From the NCBI GenBank assembly GCA_020860565.1, contig JAJBUA010000010.1:1-53702 (forward strand): a DNA stretch of 53,702 nucleotides, given 5' to 3'. The DNA is from Clostridiales bacterium (lineage in GTDB: Bacteria; Bacillota; Clostridia; Lachnospirales; Lachnospiraceae). A program made the position numbers and the translations under genes. Below, in pieces: positions 8,136 through 17,429 of this stretch (position 1 is the first letter of the stretch; each line of letters opens with the position of its first letter). A model generated the notes under the pieces. That model saw only the letters and a list, made by a program, of their open reading frames with translations, did not search any database and was not told the origin of the DNA.

Positions 8136-10229
8136 ATGAAAGGGGTCATGCAAAAAGTACAGAGGTTTGGAGGGGCGATGTTTACACCGGTTTTGCTTTT
8201 CAGTTTTGCCGGTATTATGGTCGGCCTTTCAACCCTGTTCTTAAACGAAGGTATTTTTGGTTCGCTTGCAGCAGAAGAAAGTCTTTGGTACAGGCTTTGG
8301 TTTATCATACAGGAGGGTGCCTGGATGGTATTCCGCCAGATGCCGGTATTATTTGTCATCGGTTTGCCAATCGGCCTGGCAAAAAAACAGAATGCGCGTT
8401 GTGTTCTTGAGGCTTTTGTCATTTATGTCACATTCAATTATTTCCTGGCCGCGATTCTCGGCTTCTGGGGAACATCTTTCGGTGTGGATTATCTGGCAGA
8501 GACGGGCGGGACGAGTGGTCTGGCCATGATTTGCGGAGTTAAGTCATTGGATACCGGCATGTTGGGTGCGCTGATTATCGCTGGAATTGTGGTCTATATC
8601 CACAACCGATATTTTGATACGGAGCTGCCGGAATGGCTGGGTATTTTTTCTGGCTCCAGTTTTGTGGTTATCATAGGTTTTTTTGTCATGATCCCAATGG
8701 CATTCCTCTTCGCTGCGTTCTGGCCAAAGGTTCAGGCAGCAATGCTTCTTTTGCAGGAATTCTTCAAGGCAAGTGGAACAGTCGGAGTAGGACTTTACGC
8801 TTTTTGTGAAAAGATACTCCTGCCTACAGGACTCCACCATTTCATTTATACTCCGTTTACTCTGGATTCAGCGGTTGTTCCCGGAGGAATTGAAGCCTAC
8901 TGGCCGCTTCATCTGAGTGAGTTCGCCAACAGTACGGAGCCGTTGATCGAGCTGTTTCCGCAGGGCGGTTTTGAACTTTTTGGAAACGCGAAGGTATTTG
9001 CGCCGATCGGAATTACGCTGGCGTTTTATTCTACGGCAAAGAAAGAAAAGAGAAGTCAGGTCCTTGCCCTTATGATTCCGGCGGCACTGACATCAATGCT
9101 TACAGGAATTACGGAGCCGATCGAATACACGTTCCTTTTTATAGCGCCGATGCTCTTTGTAACACATGCGATTTTATGTGCCTGCATCAACGCAGCGATG
9201 TTTACGGCAGGTGTGACAGGAGCTTTTGGCAATGGTTTGATTGCGTTTCTTTCCCTCAACTGGATTCCCTGCGGAAAAAACCACTGGAGGACTTATGTCA
9301 TTCAGATTATTGTAGGACTTATCTTTTCCGGAATCTGGTTCCTCGTATTCCGGACGCTGATTCAGAAATTTAATTTCCTTACGCCGGGAAGAGAAGCGGA
9401 TGACGAGGAGGCCAGGCTTTACACGAAAAAGGATTATCGGGAAAAGAAGGCAGGAGAAGGAAGTTCTTATGCGGCCCAGATCCTGGAATACCTGGGTGGA
9501 AAAGATAATATTATCGATGTTACCAACTGTGCGACCCGTCTCCGGGTAAACGTAAATGATGCGGCGCTTGTCGCTTCGGAAAAGGATTTTAAGGCGATTG
9601 GAGCGCACGGTCTGAGCGCGAACGGCACGGCGATCCAGGTCATCGTAGGATTGAAGGTGCCGAAAGTGAGAGAGGAGTTTGAAAATTGTCTCTCACAGGC
9701 ATCGAAGGTTTCCGATGATTCAGAGAAAGCTGCCTTGAATCAGGTGGAGAAAAAGGAGAAAATTGGTTCCGGGACAGGTTGCCTGTATGCGGCTCAGAAT
9801 GGTGCCATCATTCCCCTGGAACAGGTTCCGGATAAAACATTTTCGGAAAAACTCCTGGGTGACGGTGTAGCGATTATTCCGTCGGACGGCATGGTGGTTT
9901 CGCCGGCAAAGGGAAAGATTATCGTGATTGCAGAGACAAAGCACGCCTGCGCGATAGAAACTGACGATGGGGCAGAATTATTGATCCATATAGGACTTGA
10001 GACGGTAGGCCTGGGTGGAAAAGGTTTTGAATCGCTCGTGAAAGTCGGAGACAGGGTTGATGTGGGCATGCCAATTTGCAGGATAGACAGAACGCTGTGG
10101 GACTCGGCGGAAAAGCCGCTGTATACACCTCTGGTTATTACAAACAGCCTGGATTATGAAATGATTGTAACAGCGGAAAAGACAGCAAAAGCAGGGGAAA
10201 CCTGTGTTATCCGGTATACACGTAAATAA
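8136..10229 (+). CDS. Alpha-glucoside-type PTS EIICBA fusion
   Basis: A 697-residue permease that imports and phosphorylates a sugar using phosphoenolpyruvate. Residues about 1-425 form the EIIC membrane domain with around ten membrane segments and the family motif ITEPIEYTFLF. The EIIB domain (about 450-530) carries the phosphocysteine in TNCATRLRV. The EIIA domain of the glucose type (about 565-690) carries the phosphohistidine in LLIHIGLETV. EIIC resembles the MalX/AglA alpha-glucoside branch. I start at 8136 because GGGAGG lies 7 nt upstream; the ATG at 8121 contains that site in its own codons. The next gene, a GH4 6-phospho-alpha-glucosidase, supports an alpha-glucoside substrate. Confidence 0.92.
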   Translation: MKGVMQKVQRFGGAMFTPVLLFSFAGIMVGLSTLFLNEGIFGSLAAEESLWYRLWFIIQEGAWMVFRQMPVLFVIGLPIGLAKKQNARCVLEAFVIYVTFNYFLAAILGFWGTSFGVDYLAETGGTSGLAMICGVKSLDTGMLGALIIAGIVVYIHNRYFDTELPEWLGIFSGSSFVVIIGFFVMIPMAFLFAAFWPKVQAAMLLLQEFFKASGTVGVGLYAFCEKILLPTGLHHFIYTPFTLDSAVVPGGIEAYWPLHLSEFANSTEPLIELFPQGGFELFGNAKVFAPIGITLAFYSTAKKEKRSQVLALMIPAALTSMLTGITEPIEYTFLFIAPMLFVTHAILCACINAAMFTAGVTGAFGNGLIAFLSLNWIPCGKNHWRTYVIQIIVGLIFSGIWFLVFRTLIQKFNFLTPGREADDEEARLYTKKDYREKKAGEGSSYAAQILEYLGGKDNIIDVTNCATRLRVNVNDAALVASEKDFKAIGAHGLSANGTAIQVIVGLKVPKVREEFENCLSQASKVSDDSEKAALNQVEKKEKIGSGTGCLYAAQNGAIIPLEQVPDKTFSEKLLGDGVAIIPSDGMVVSPAKGKIIVIAETKHACAIETDDGAELLIHIGLETVGLGGKGFESLVKVGDRVDVGMPICRIDRTLWDSAEKPLYTPLVITNSLDYEMIVTAEKTAKAGETCVIRYTRK

Positions 10230-10257
10230 AAATATTTATTATTGAAAGAGAGGATGA

Positions 10258-11586
<1,329 letters not shown>

Positions 11587-11623
11587 AGGAGTAGGCAGAA
11601 ATGCCTATCGAGAGGTGCTGAAC

Positions 11624-12652
11624 ATGAGAAGTGCGATTTTTTACGGAATGCATGATTTAAGAGTAGAGGAAAGTGAGAAACCCGTAATCAAAGAAGATGA
11701 AGTTCTGATCCGGGTGAAAGCCTGTGGCGTATGCGGAACGGATGTTCATATTTATGAGGGCCACAAGGGAGCGGCGGAGGTAACTCCGCCCACCATCCTG
11801 GGTCATGAATTTGCCGGAGTGATCGAAGCGGCCGGCAGCTATGTGACCGGTTTCAAGCCGGGTGACAGAGTTTGTATTGATCCAAACTGCTACTGCGGAA
11901 GCTGTAATCCATGCCGAAGTGGAAAAGCTCATTTTTGTGAGCATATGGTAGGATACGGAACAACGGTAAACGGTGGTTTTGCGGAGTATTGTAAGGCAAA
12001 AGCAAGCCAGGTTTATCGCCTGGGTGAAAATACAACATTTGAGCAGGGGGCGATGGCAGAACCACTTGCCTGTTGCCTGCATGGGATTGATATGTGCGAG
12101 ATTCAACCGGGATATCAGGTTGTTGTTGTAGGTGGCGGAATGATCGGACTTTTAATGGTGCAGCTTGCAAAGCTGGAAGGAGCTGCAAAGATTGTACTTC
12201 TTGAACCGGTAGAAAATAAGAGACAAATGGGCAGGAGGTTAGGTGCTGATGTCTGTATTGATCCTGCGGCACAGGATGTAAAGACAGAACTTGAACTATC
12301 GGGAATAACTGATATCAATGTAGTGATCGAGTGTGTAGGACGTCCATCTACGATTCAGGAAGCGATTGAAATCGCTGGCAACAAAGCAGTTGTCATGATG
12401 TTTGGCTTAACAGCTCCTGATGAAAAAATCCAGGTTGAGCCTTACATGATTTTTCGAAAGGAACTGACGTTAAAATCCTCCTATATCAATCCATACACTC
12501 AAAAACGAGCTCTGGAATTAATTGATTCGGGAAAAATTGATGTGGAGAGTATGGTTTGTGACACGTGTGGTTTAGAGATGCTTGAAGAAATTTTGAAAAA
12601 CCCTCAGATAAGGGCAAGAGGGAAATATATCATTTCGCCGGAGACGGTGTAA
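11624..12652 (+). CDS. Zinc-dependent medium-chain dehydrogenase, sorbitol-dehydrogenase-like
   Basis: A 342-residue MDR oxidoreductase. ACGVCGTDVHIYEG near residue 35 holds the catalytic zinc cysteine, GHEFAGV follows, and the structural zinc site is the cysteine cluster NCYCGSCNPCRSGKAHFC around residues 88-105. The NAD-binding loop is VVGGGMIGLL near 170. The start at 11624 has AGAGG 7-8 nt upstream. It lies 37 bp after malA and is probably the last gene of the operon. The substrate cannot be read from sequence; polyol dehydrogenases such as sorbitol dehydrogenase are the nearest type, suggesting that the aglycone of the imported glucoside is a sugar alcohol. Confidence 0.8.
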   Translation: MRSAIFYGMHDLRVEESEKPVIKEDEVLIRVKACGVCGTDVHIYEGHKGAAEVTPPTILGHEFAGVIEAAGSYVTGFKPGDRVCIDPNCYCGSCNPCRSGKAHFCEHMVGYGTTVNGGFAEYCKAKASQVYRLGENTTFEQGAMAEPLACCLHGIDMCEIQPGYQVVVVGGGMIGLLMVQLAKLEGAAKIVLLEPVENKRQMGRRLGADVCIDPAAQDVKTELELSGITDINVVIECVGRPSTIQEAIEIAGNKAVVMMFGLTAPDEKIQVEPYMIFRKELTLKSSYINPYTQKRALELIDSGKIDVESMVCDTCGLEMLEEILKNPQIRARGKYIISPETV

Positions 12653-12826
12653 ATTTTCCTGTATATTTTACGAAGATAATATAGCTGATGTTTTCCACGG
12701 ATTCAAAGAGGTAAAAATAATAGAGAAAAGCTCTCTTCTTTAGTTATATTCGCCATCAGCCCTGTTATAATGATAAAAGTAAATGGCATCCGATCCTGAT
12801 GTTGATAGTTGATTAAAATAATCCAT
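12653..12826. other. Non-coding stretch after the sugar cassette
   Basis: No gene is visible. A weak hairpin AGAG/CTCT followed by CTTCTTT near 12722-12741 may end the dehydrogenase transcript. TGTTATAAT near 12768-12776 resembles an extended -10 element pointing to the second repeat. Confidence 0.4.
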
Positions 12827-13046
12827 AGAGCTGTCCTTTGCGAGAGGGATGGCTCTTTTTATGCGCACGGGCGGATATGGAAATTTTGTAGCTGACGCTA
12901 CAACCGGTCTACGCTCCGCTTCGGTCGTTGCTAAACGTGTGCCACCGGCACACAGCAACGGCGCGGCGAGTATGAGGCAAAAAGCCGCCTCCTACTCGAT
13001 CAGATTTAAAACGAAACGAGGTGAGACTTATCGCGGCAACAAGAAT
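12827..13046 (+). repeat. 220-bp direct repeat, copy 2
   Basis: The second copy of 6742-6960. It contains the same terminator-like hairpin, oriT-like inverted repeat and relaxase start. After it the relaxase reading continues for a few more codons (IIPLHINKGK) and then breaks into integrase sequence. Confidence 0.9.
12926..12960 (+). other. oriT-like hairpin, copy 2
   Basis: Identical to 6840-6874: CGTTGCT-AAAC-GTGTGCC-ACC-GGCACAC-AGCAACG, upstream of the relaxase start. Confidence 0.5.
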
Positions 13047-14162
13047 TATTCCTCTCCATATCAATAAGGGAAAGCAGCTGCGCGCGATCGAACAGTTCCT
13101 CGACCGGGAAAAGCCGGATAAGGCACTGGCCGCACAGGTGATGAAAGAATGCTGTGCAAAGTACCGTTATCAGTTTTCACAGTTCAAGGTTGTTTTCGAC
13201 CTTGCACGGGCGGGCCGGGAGCTTTCCGCGGATGACAGCCGCGCACAGGTTCCCACAGGGGATGTCAGTTATACGGACCTTATGCTAAAAGAGAGATCTG
13301 GACAGCAGATGTTCTTTTCCATGCGATGGAAGTATGTGATGATGAGCGGCTGAAACTTAGTATGAATCTGGCATTTGCCTGTTCGCTCCGGATTGGCGAG
13401 CTGCTTGGCCTTACATGGGACTGTGTTGATATTTCTCAGGAAAGTATTGATGAGGAAACTGCATATATTTATATCAATAAGGAATTGCAGAGGGTCAACC
13501 GTGATGTCCTCAACGCTTTGGATAAGAAGGATGTTGTGATTATTTTCCCGCCGATTACGTCCAGGACGTCAACGGTACAGGTTCTGAAAGCGCCAAAGAC
13601 ACAGACCAGTACCCGGAAAATATTCCTGCCGAAGACAGTGGCGGAAATGCTTGCTGAGTGGAAAAGGAAACAAGATGCCACACGGGAAATGCTGGGATGC
13701 GAATATCAGGATTTCAACCTCGTTATGGCCGGCCCGCTGGGAATGCCAACAGAAGCAGCAACAATTACATCTGCATTTCGTAAATTGATCGAAGTGAATG
13801 ATCTTCCGCCTGTGGTGTTTCACAGCCTCAGACATTCCAGTATCACTTATAAGCTGAAACTGAATGGCGGAGATATCAAATCAGTGCAGGGTGATTCCGG
13901 CCATGCGCAGGCAAAAATGGTCACAGACCAGTATTCGCATATCATCGACGATGACAGGAAGCATAACGCGGAACTGTTTGAAGAAGCGTTTTATGGGAAA
14001 AAGGGAGTTGAGGATGCAGAGGTAACAAAGCAGGAAGCGCCCAACGGAGAGGCACCGGCAGACGGCGTTGCAGACAGTGGAATTGATGCGGAGACACTTG
14101 CAAAGCTGGTAAGCTCTCCGGAACTTGCTTCCCTTCTGAAAATTCTTGCGAAGAATATCTGA
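13021..14162 (+). pseudogene. Relaxase-start / tyrosine integrase chimera, frameshifted
   Basis: The frame from the GTG at 13021 begins like a mobilization relaxase (AATRIIPLHINKGK, to about 13074) and then switches to the middle of an integrative-element tyrosine recombinase (KECCAKYRYQFSQFK). At about 13320 a 1-bp shift moves the homology to the next frame, which runs to 14162. The catalytic residues survive: Arg in CSLRIGELLGL, His and Arg in FHSLRHSS, His in DSGHAQ and Tyr in TDQYSH. The N-terminal arm-binding part and most of the relaxase are missing. An intact 279-codon C-terminal piece (13326-14162) could in principle be translated but is unlikely to be an active integrase. Confidence 0.8.
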
Positions 14163-14197
14163 AATACATAGCCAGGGCAGACCGGAAACGGGAATGC
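14122..14197 (+). repeat. Integrase 3'-end repeat, copy 1
   Basis: These 76 bp cover the last integrase codons and the first part of the terminator. They match 15302-15377 at 72 of 76 positions by eye. The three differences inside the codons are all synonymous. Confidence 0.85.
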
Positions 14198-14212
14198 GCT
14201 CTGGCTATTTTT
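14168..14212 (+). terminator. Terminator of the integrase remnant
   Basis: ATAGCCAG (14168-14175) pairs with CTGGCTAT (14201-14208), followed by TTTT. Confidence 0.65.
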
Positions 14213-14271
14213 ACTGTTTGTGAAATTCGGATCATAAATGATAGATCTTTAAAAAATGTCGGTGTTTTAGC

Positions 14272-14299
14272 TTGCGCACAGAGACCTTTTTGGTATAAT
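14272..14299 (+). promoter_or_regulatory. Probable promoter of the DUF3791/DUF3990 module
   Basis: TTGCGC at 14272-14277 and TATAAT at 14294-14299, 16-bp spacer, about 40 bp upstream of the first gene's ribosome binding site. Confidence 0.55.
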
Positions 14300-14347
14300 G
14301 AAAATGTCAGGTATGACTAGAAGTCAATGTGGCATGGAGGTGATAGC

Positions 14348-14581
14348 ATGGCGACAGTTGCGCAAAACGAAAGGAATCTATTGGATTATATTGTAGTTTG
14401 CGTCAGTGAATTTGCCAGTCGATATGGTATGCATATGAGAGATGCTTATATGTATCTGCGGCAATATAAAGGAATTGACTTTCTTCATGAATTTTATGAT
14501 GTGGAGCATACATTGTCTTTTGATGACACAATAGATGATTTAAGTGTTATATGCAGGAAAAATGGAGGAACAATATTTTGA
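14348..14581 (+). CDS. DUF3791-like small protein, putative antitoxin partner
   Basis: A 77-residue protein with the segment YLRQYKGIDFLHEFYDVEHTL, which I recognise as the core of DUF3791. The ribosome binding site GGAGGTGAT is excellent. Its TGA stop overlaps the TTG start of the next gene, so the two are translationally coupled. DUF3791 genes are recurrently found next to DUF3990 genes. An antitoxin or chaperone role is an inference from gene size and order, not shown by the sequence. Confidence 0.7.
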   Translation: MATVAQNERNLLDYIVVCVSEFASRYGMHMRDAYMYLRQYKGIDFLHEFYDVEHTLSFDDTIDDLSVICRKNGGTIF

Positions 14582-15093
14582 AACTTTATCATGGCTCCAA
14601 TATAGAAATAGAACATGTTGATTTATCAAAATGTATGCCCTATAAGGATTTTGGTCGTGGTTTTTATACAACTGTTCTTGAGGATCAGGCGTGGAGAATG
14701 GCGAAAAGAAGAGCAAAAATTGCTGGCGGAACCCCAACAGTTACGATTTTTGAAGTGCCAGATAATTTATTAGAGAAAAGAGATATTAATTGCCGGTTAT
14801 TTGATGAAAAACCCAGCATTGAATGGGCTGTATTTATCAATAATAACCGAAATCGCAAATTTGCGGATATTTCAAGTCCTGAGTGTAATACAGATAATAA
14901 ATATGATATTGTTGCGGGGCCGGTTGCAAATGATACAGTAGGGTTATTGATCAGACAATTTTCCAGAGGAACCATAGATGCTGAGTATTTAAAACGGGAA
15001 TTTGATTTTGGAAAACTGACGAATCAATACACATTTCACACAGAGAAAGCATTGCAGTATCTGAAAAAGGTGGGTGTTAGATATGACAGATAA
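14578..15093 (+). CDS. DUF3990 protein, ADP-ribosyltransferase-like
   Basis: A 171-residue protein opening with KLYHGSN and carrying DFGRGFYTT at about residues 22-30. These fit the His and Tyr positions of H-Y-E type ADP-ribosyltransferase folds, which is how I read DUF3990; the third catalytic residue cannot be assigned. The start is the TTG at 14578, with GGAGGA 8 nt upstream, overlapping the stop of the DUF3791 gene. The upstream ATG at 14551 has no ribosome binding site and lies inside the previous gene. A toxin function modifying a cellular target is plausible but unproven. Base composition is more AT-rich than the flanking genes. Confidence 0.7.
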   Translation: MKLYHGSNIEIEHVDLSKCMPYKDFGRGFYTTVLEDQAWRMAKRRAKIAGGTPTVTIFEVPDNLLEKRDINCRLFDEKPSIEWAVFINNNRNRKFADISSPECNTDNKYDIVAGPVANDTVGLLIRQFSRGTIDAEYLKREFDFGKLTNQYTFHTEKALQYLKKVGVRYDR

Positions 15094-15286
15094 ACAACAG
15101 GAGATGATAGAATACACAACCCAAGATATTATAGCGTATATTATGGAAGATAACGGTAGCACAATAGATGAAGCAATGGATCTTTTTTATGGTTCCAAAA
15201 CCTTTGATCAACTCACAGATGTTGAGACGGGTCTTTATTTGCAGGGTTCTGCTTATGTTTATGAGATGTTTAAAATGGGACAATAA
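15083..15286 (+). CDS. Small acidic protein, third gene of the DUF3990 module
   Basis: A 67-residue acidic protein (MIEYTTQDIIAYIMEDNG near the start, ETGLYLQGSAYVYEMFK near the end), predicted helical. The ATG at 15083 overlaps the end of the DUF3990 gene by 11 nt, and AAGGTGG lies upstream. Similar short genes commonly follow DUF3990 genes and may belong to a DUF3791-related family. With the first gene it gives a toxin flanked by two small putative partners. Confidence 0.6.
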   Translation: MTDKQQEMIEYTTQDIIAYIMEDNGSTIDEAMDLFYGSKTFDQLTDVETGLYLQGSAYVYEMFKMGQ

Positions 15287-15301
15287 AATTTTGCTGTATG
15301 T

Positions 15302-15377
15302 AACTTGCTTCTCTTCTGAAAATTCTTGCAAAAAATATCTGAAATATATAGCCAGGGCAGACCGGAAACGGGAATGC
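15302..15377 (+). repeat. Integrase 3'-end repeat, copy 2
   Basis: A fragment coding for the same last residues, LASLLKILAKNI and stop, as the integrase at 14122-14162, followed by the same terminator start. No integrase sequence lies upstream of it. It is best explained as the stump of a second, related integrase or as an attachment-type duplication. Confidence 0.8.
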
Positions 15378-15532
15378 TCTGACTTTTTGTATGTATGCAA
15401 TATTTTGACTAAGAGGAAAAGTGGGAAAATTAAATGGGGAAATAAATGGGGAAATAAAAGCCAGGTAATAGGGGGATAATGATAATGGCGACTGGCACGC
15501 AAAGTGAAAGATAATTTTTGAAAAGGATTCTC

Positions 15533-15625
15533 TTGAATTTCTGGTGATATGCGGTATAATGAGCAGGAAAATACGCAAGATAATACGCAAGTTGTGAATC
15601 TGTTACACAGTCGAATCTTGCGTAT
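15533..15625 (+). promoter_or_regulatory. fic promoter with repeated operator-like sites
   Basis: TTGAAT (15533-15538) and TATAAT (15555-15560) are 16 bp apart. Directly downstream ATACGCAAG occurs twice in tandem (15571-15579 and 15583-15591) and once inverted as CTTGCGTAT (15617-15625). The arrangement suggests an autoregulatory operator or an RNA hairpin in the leader. The rest of 15378-15532 holds nothing recognisable. Confidence 0.6.
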
Positions 15626-15642
15626 GCAGATATGGAGGAAGA

Positions 15643-16638
15643 ATGGAGAATTATAAGCCGCCTTTTAATATAACAAATGAAATGCTGACCTGTGTGGCTT
15701 CTGTTTCAGAGAAAATCGGAAGGATTACCGCGGTTGGGAGCCTGGATTCTAAGCCGCACCTGAGAAAGAACAACCGAATCCGTTCCATTCATTCCTCTTT
15801 AAAGATTGAGGCGAATTCTCTCACACTTGGGCAGGTGAGGGATGTTATAAATGGGAAAACTGTGCTGGGTGAGCAAAAGGAGATTCAGGAAGTAAAAAAT
15901 GCTTACGCGGCATATGAGCTGCTGGATGAAATAGACCCATGGAGTATTGAAGATCTGAAGCGTTTCCATGGGATCATCACAAAATATGTTGTGGAGGAAT
16001 CCGGCACTTTCCGTCAGGGTGAGGAAGGAGTATTCCATGGCGACCAGTGCATCTTTATGGCACCGCCTGCCAGAATGGTCCCGCAGCTTATGGAAGACCT
16101 TTTTGGCTGGATGGAAGAATCACGGAACAGTATTCACCCGCTGATTCTCAGCTGTGTGTTTCACTATGAATTCGTATTTATTCATCCATTTGCAGATGGA
16201 AATGGCAGAATGGCACGGTTATGGCAGACGGCGATTCTTTCAAAGTGGAAACCTGTTTTTGCGTATATTCCGCTGGAAAGTCAGATTGAGCGATTCCAGG
16301 AGCAATATTATGCTGCGATTGCAAGATGCCATGTGGAGGGAAAGTCGAACGCATTTATAGAATTTATGCTGACGCAGATTGATGGGATTCTGGATGATGT
16401 TGCGGTGCAGATTGATGAAGAAGGTGCGCAGGTGTCCGAATATGTCAGGAAACTACTGGGGGTAATGGAATATAACATCCCCTATACAGCGAAAACATTG
16501 ATGGACAGGCTGGGTTTAAAATCCAGAGAGACCTTCCGCAGGAATTATCTGCATCCCGCGATGGAGCAGGGACTTGTCCGGATGTCTATTCCGGATAAAC
16601 CGCAGAGCAGAAATCAGAGGTATGAAAAGGTTGGATGA
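15643..16638 (+). CDS. fic: Fic-domain protein (probable AMP transferase)
   Basis: A 331-residue Fic enzyme. The active-site loop HPFADGNGRMAR lies near residue 183, with the catalytic His first and the Asp and Arg needed for ATP use present. An N-terminal segment SLKIEANSLTLGQ around residues 48-60 resembles the inhibitory helix motif [S/T]xxxE of class II Fic proteins, so the enzyme is probably self-inhibited. The C-terminal 70 residues look like a winged helix (YTAKTLMDRLGLKSRETFRRNYL), typical of Fic proteins that bind their own promoter. It begins with ATGGAGGAAGAATG spacing. Targets are unknown. It lies in the mobile-element region beside a toxin-like module. Confidence 0.88.
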   Translation: MENYKPPFNITNEMLTCVASVSEKIGRITAVGSLDSKPHLRKNNRIRSIHSSLKIEANSLTLGQVRDVINGKTVLGEQKEIQEVKNAYAAYELLDEIDPWSIEDLKRFHGIITKYVVEESGTFRQGEEGVFHGDQCIFMAPPARMVPQLMEDLFGWMEESRNSIHPLILSCVFHYEFVFIHPFADGNGRMARLWQTAILSKWKPVFAYIPLESQIERFQEQYYAAIARCHVEGKSNAFIEFMLTQIDGILDDVAVQIDEEGAQVSEYVRKLLGVMEYNIPYTAKTLMDRLGLKSRETFRRNYLHPAMEQGLVRMSIPDKPQSRNQRYEKVG

Positions 16639-16639
16639 T

Positions 16640-16972
16640 TTTTCATTCAGGAGTATCTGGTGAATAAGATTGCACCGGGCAAAAGCTGATATCAATGAAC
16701 TGCTGATGCCTTCGGAGTCTTTGAAAGAAAATGTGATACGTACGATACTCAATCCGTCCAGCGCTGTCTATTACTACGCCGATAATCTATTGCTGTCCGA
16801 TCTCTCTGTCAGCAGTAATATGGAGCGTATTTTGTTTGCCATTGCAAACGGCAAAAAGAGATATATAGAGATTGAAGAAAAGCTGAATATGACCTCAAAC
16901 GGTCTGCTCAGCAAGAAAATGAAGACGTTTGCCGTACTTATTTTTCCTTACAGGTTCGGAGTCGTAAATTAA
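16640..16972 (+). pseudogene. Fragment of an AAA-type (DUF234-like) ATPase C-terminus
   Basis: The frame around 16670-16972 reads LNPSSAVYYYADNLLLSDL and IANGKKRYIEIEEKLNM, resembling the winged-helix end of archaeal-type AAA ATPases with a DUF234 tail. There is no start codon with a ribosome binding site, no Walker motif and the end is abrupt. I treat it as debris. Confidence 0.5.
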
Positions 16973-16982
16973 AAGGGATGCC

Positions 16983-17258
16983 CTATAAGGCCGCAGCCAG
17001 CAGTTCCTTTGTATATTCATGCTGTGGATGTTCCAGAACGCGGCGCACCTCGCCCTGTTCCACGATTTCGCCCTCATACATGACGAGGACGTTATCACAG
17101 ATTTTCTTAATCATATTCAAATTGTGGGAGATAAAGAGAATGGCCACGTTCTTTTTGCTGCGCAATTCCAGTAAAAGTTCCAGAATCTGCTGTTGTGTGA
17201 GGACGTCCAGAGTGGTCGTGGGCTCGTCTGCGATGAGAAGCTTCGGCTCACAGATCAT
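16983..17258 (-). pseudogene. C-terminal fragment of a peptide-type ABC ATPase
   Basis: 91 codons on the minus strand contain the Walker B region LLIADEPTTTLDV, the H-loop LFISHNL and the oligopeptide-type ending EHPQHEYTKELL. Walker A, the Q-loop and the signature motif are missing, and the ATG is simply an internal Met of the family. It is a truncated DppD/OppD/GsiA-like gene without a promoter. Confidence 0.75.
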
Positions 17259-17429
17259 AGTAATATTTCTCCCATTATTTGATTGTCCCAGTCATTGTAC
17301 GCTTTTTTGGAGAAAATTGTAATAACTGAAAGGCGGGGAGATTATGCCTTGCGAAATCCTGACCGGGATGGTACAATTCATAAATCATACCGGAAAAGTC
17401 GGTAATCAATATGAATGAGGAGGGAGACA

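Noticed and set aside
17259-17429. SAM or T-box riboswitch before the methyltransferase gene
   Set aside because: No S-box, T-box or terminator hairpin was seen; only weak inverted matches.
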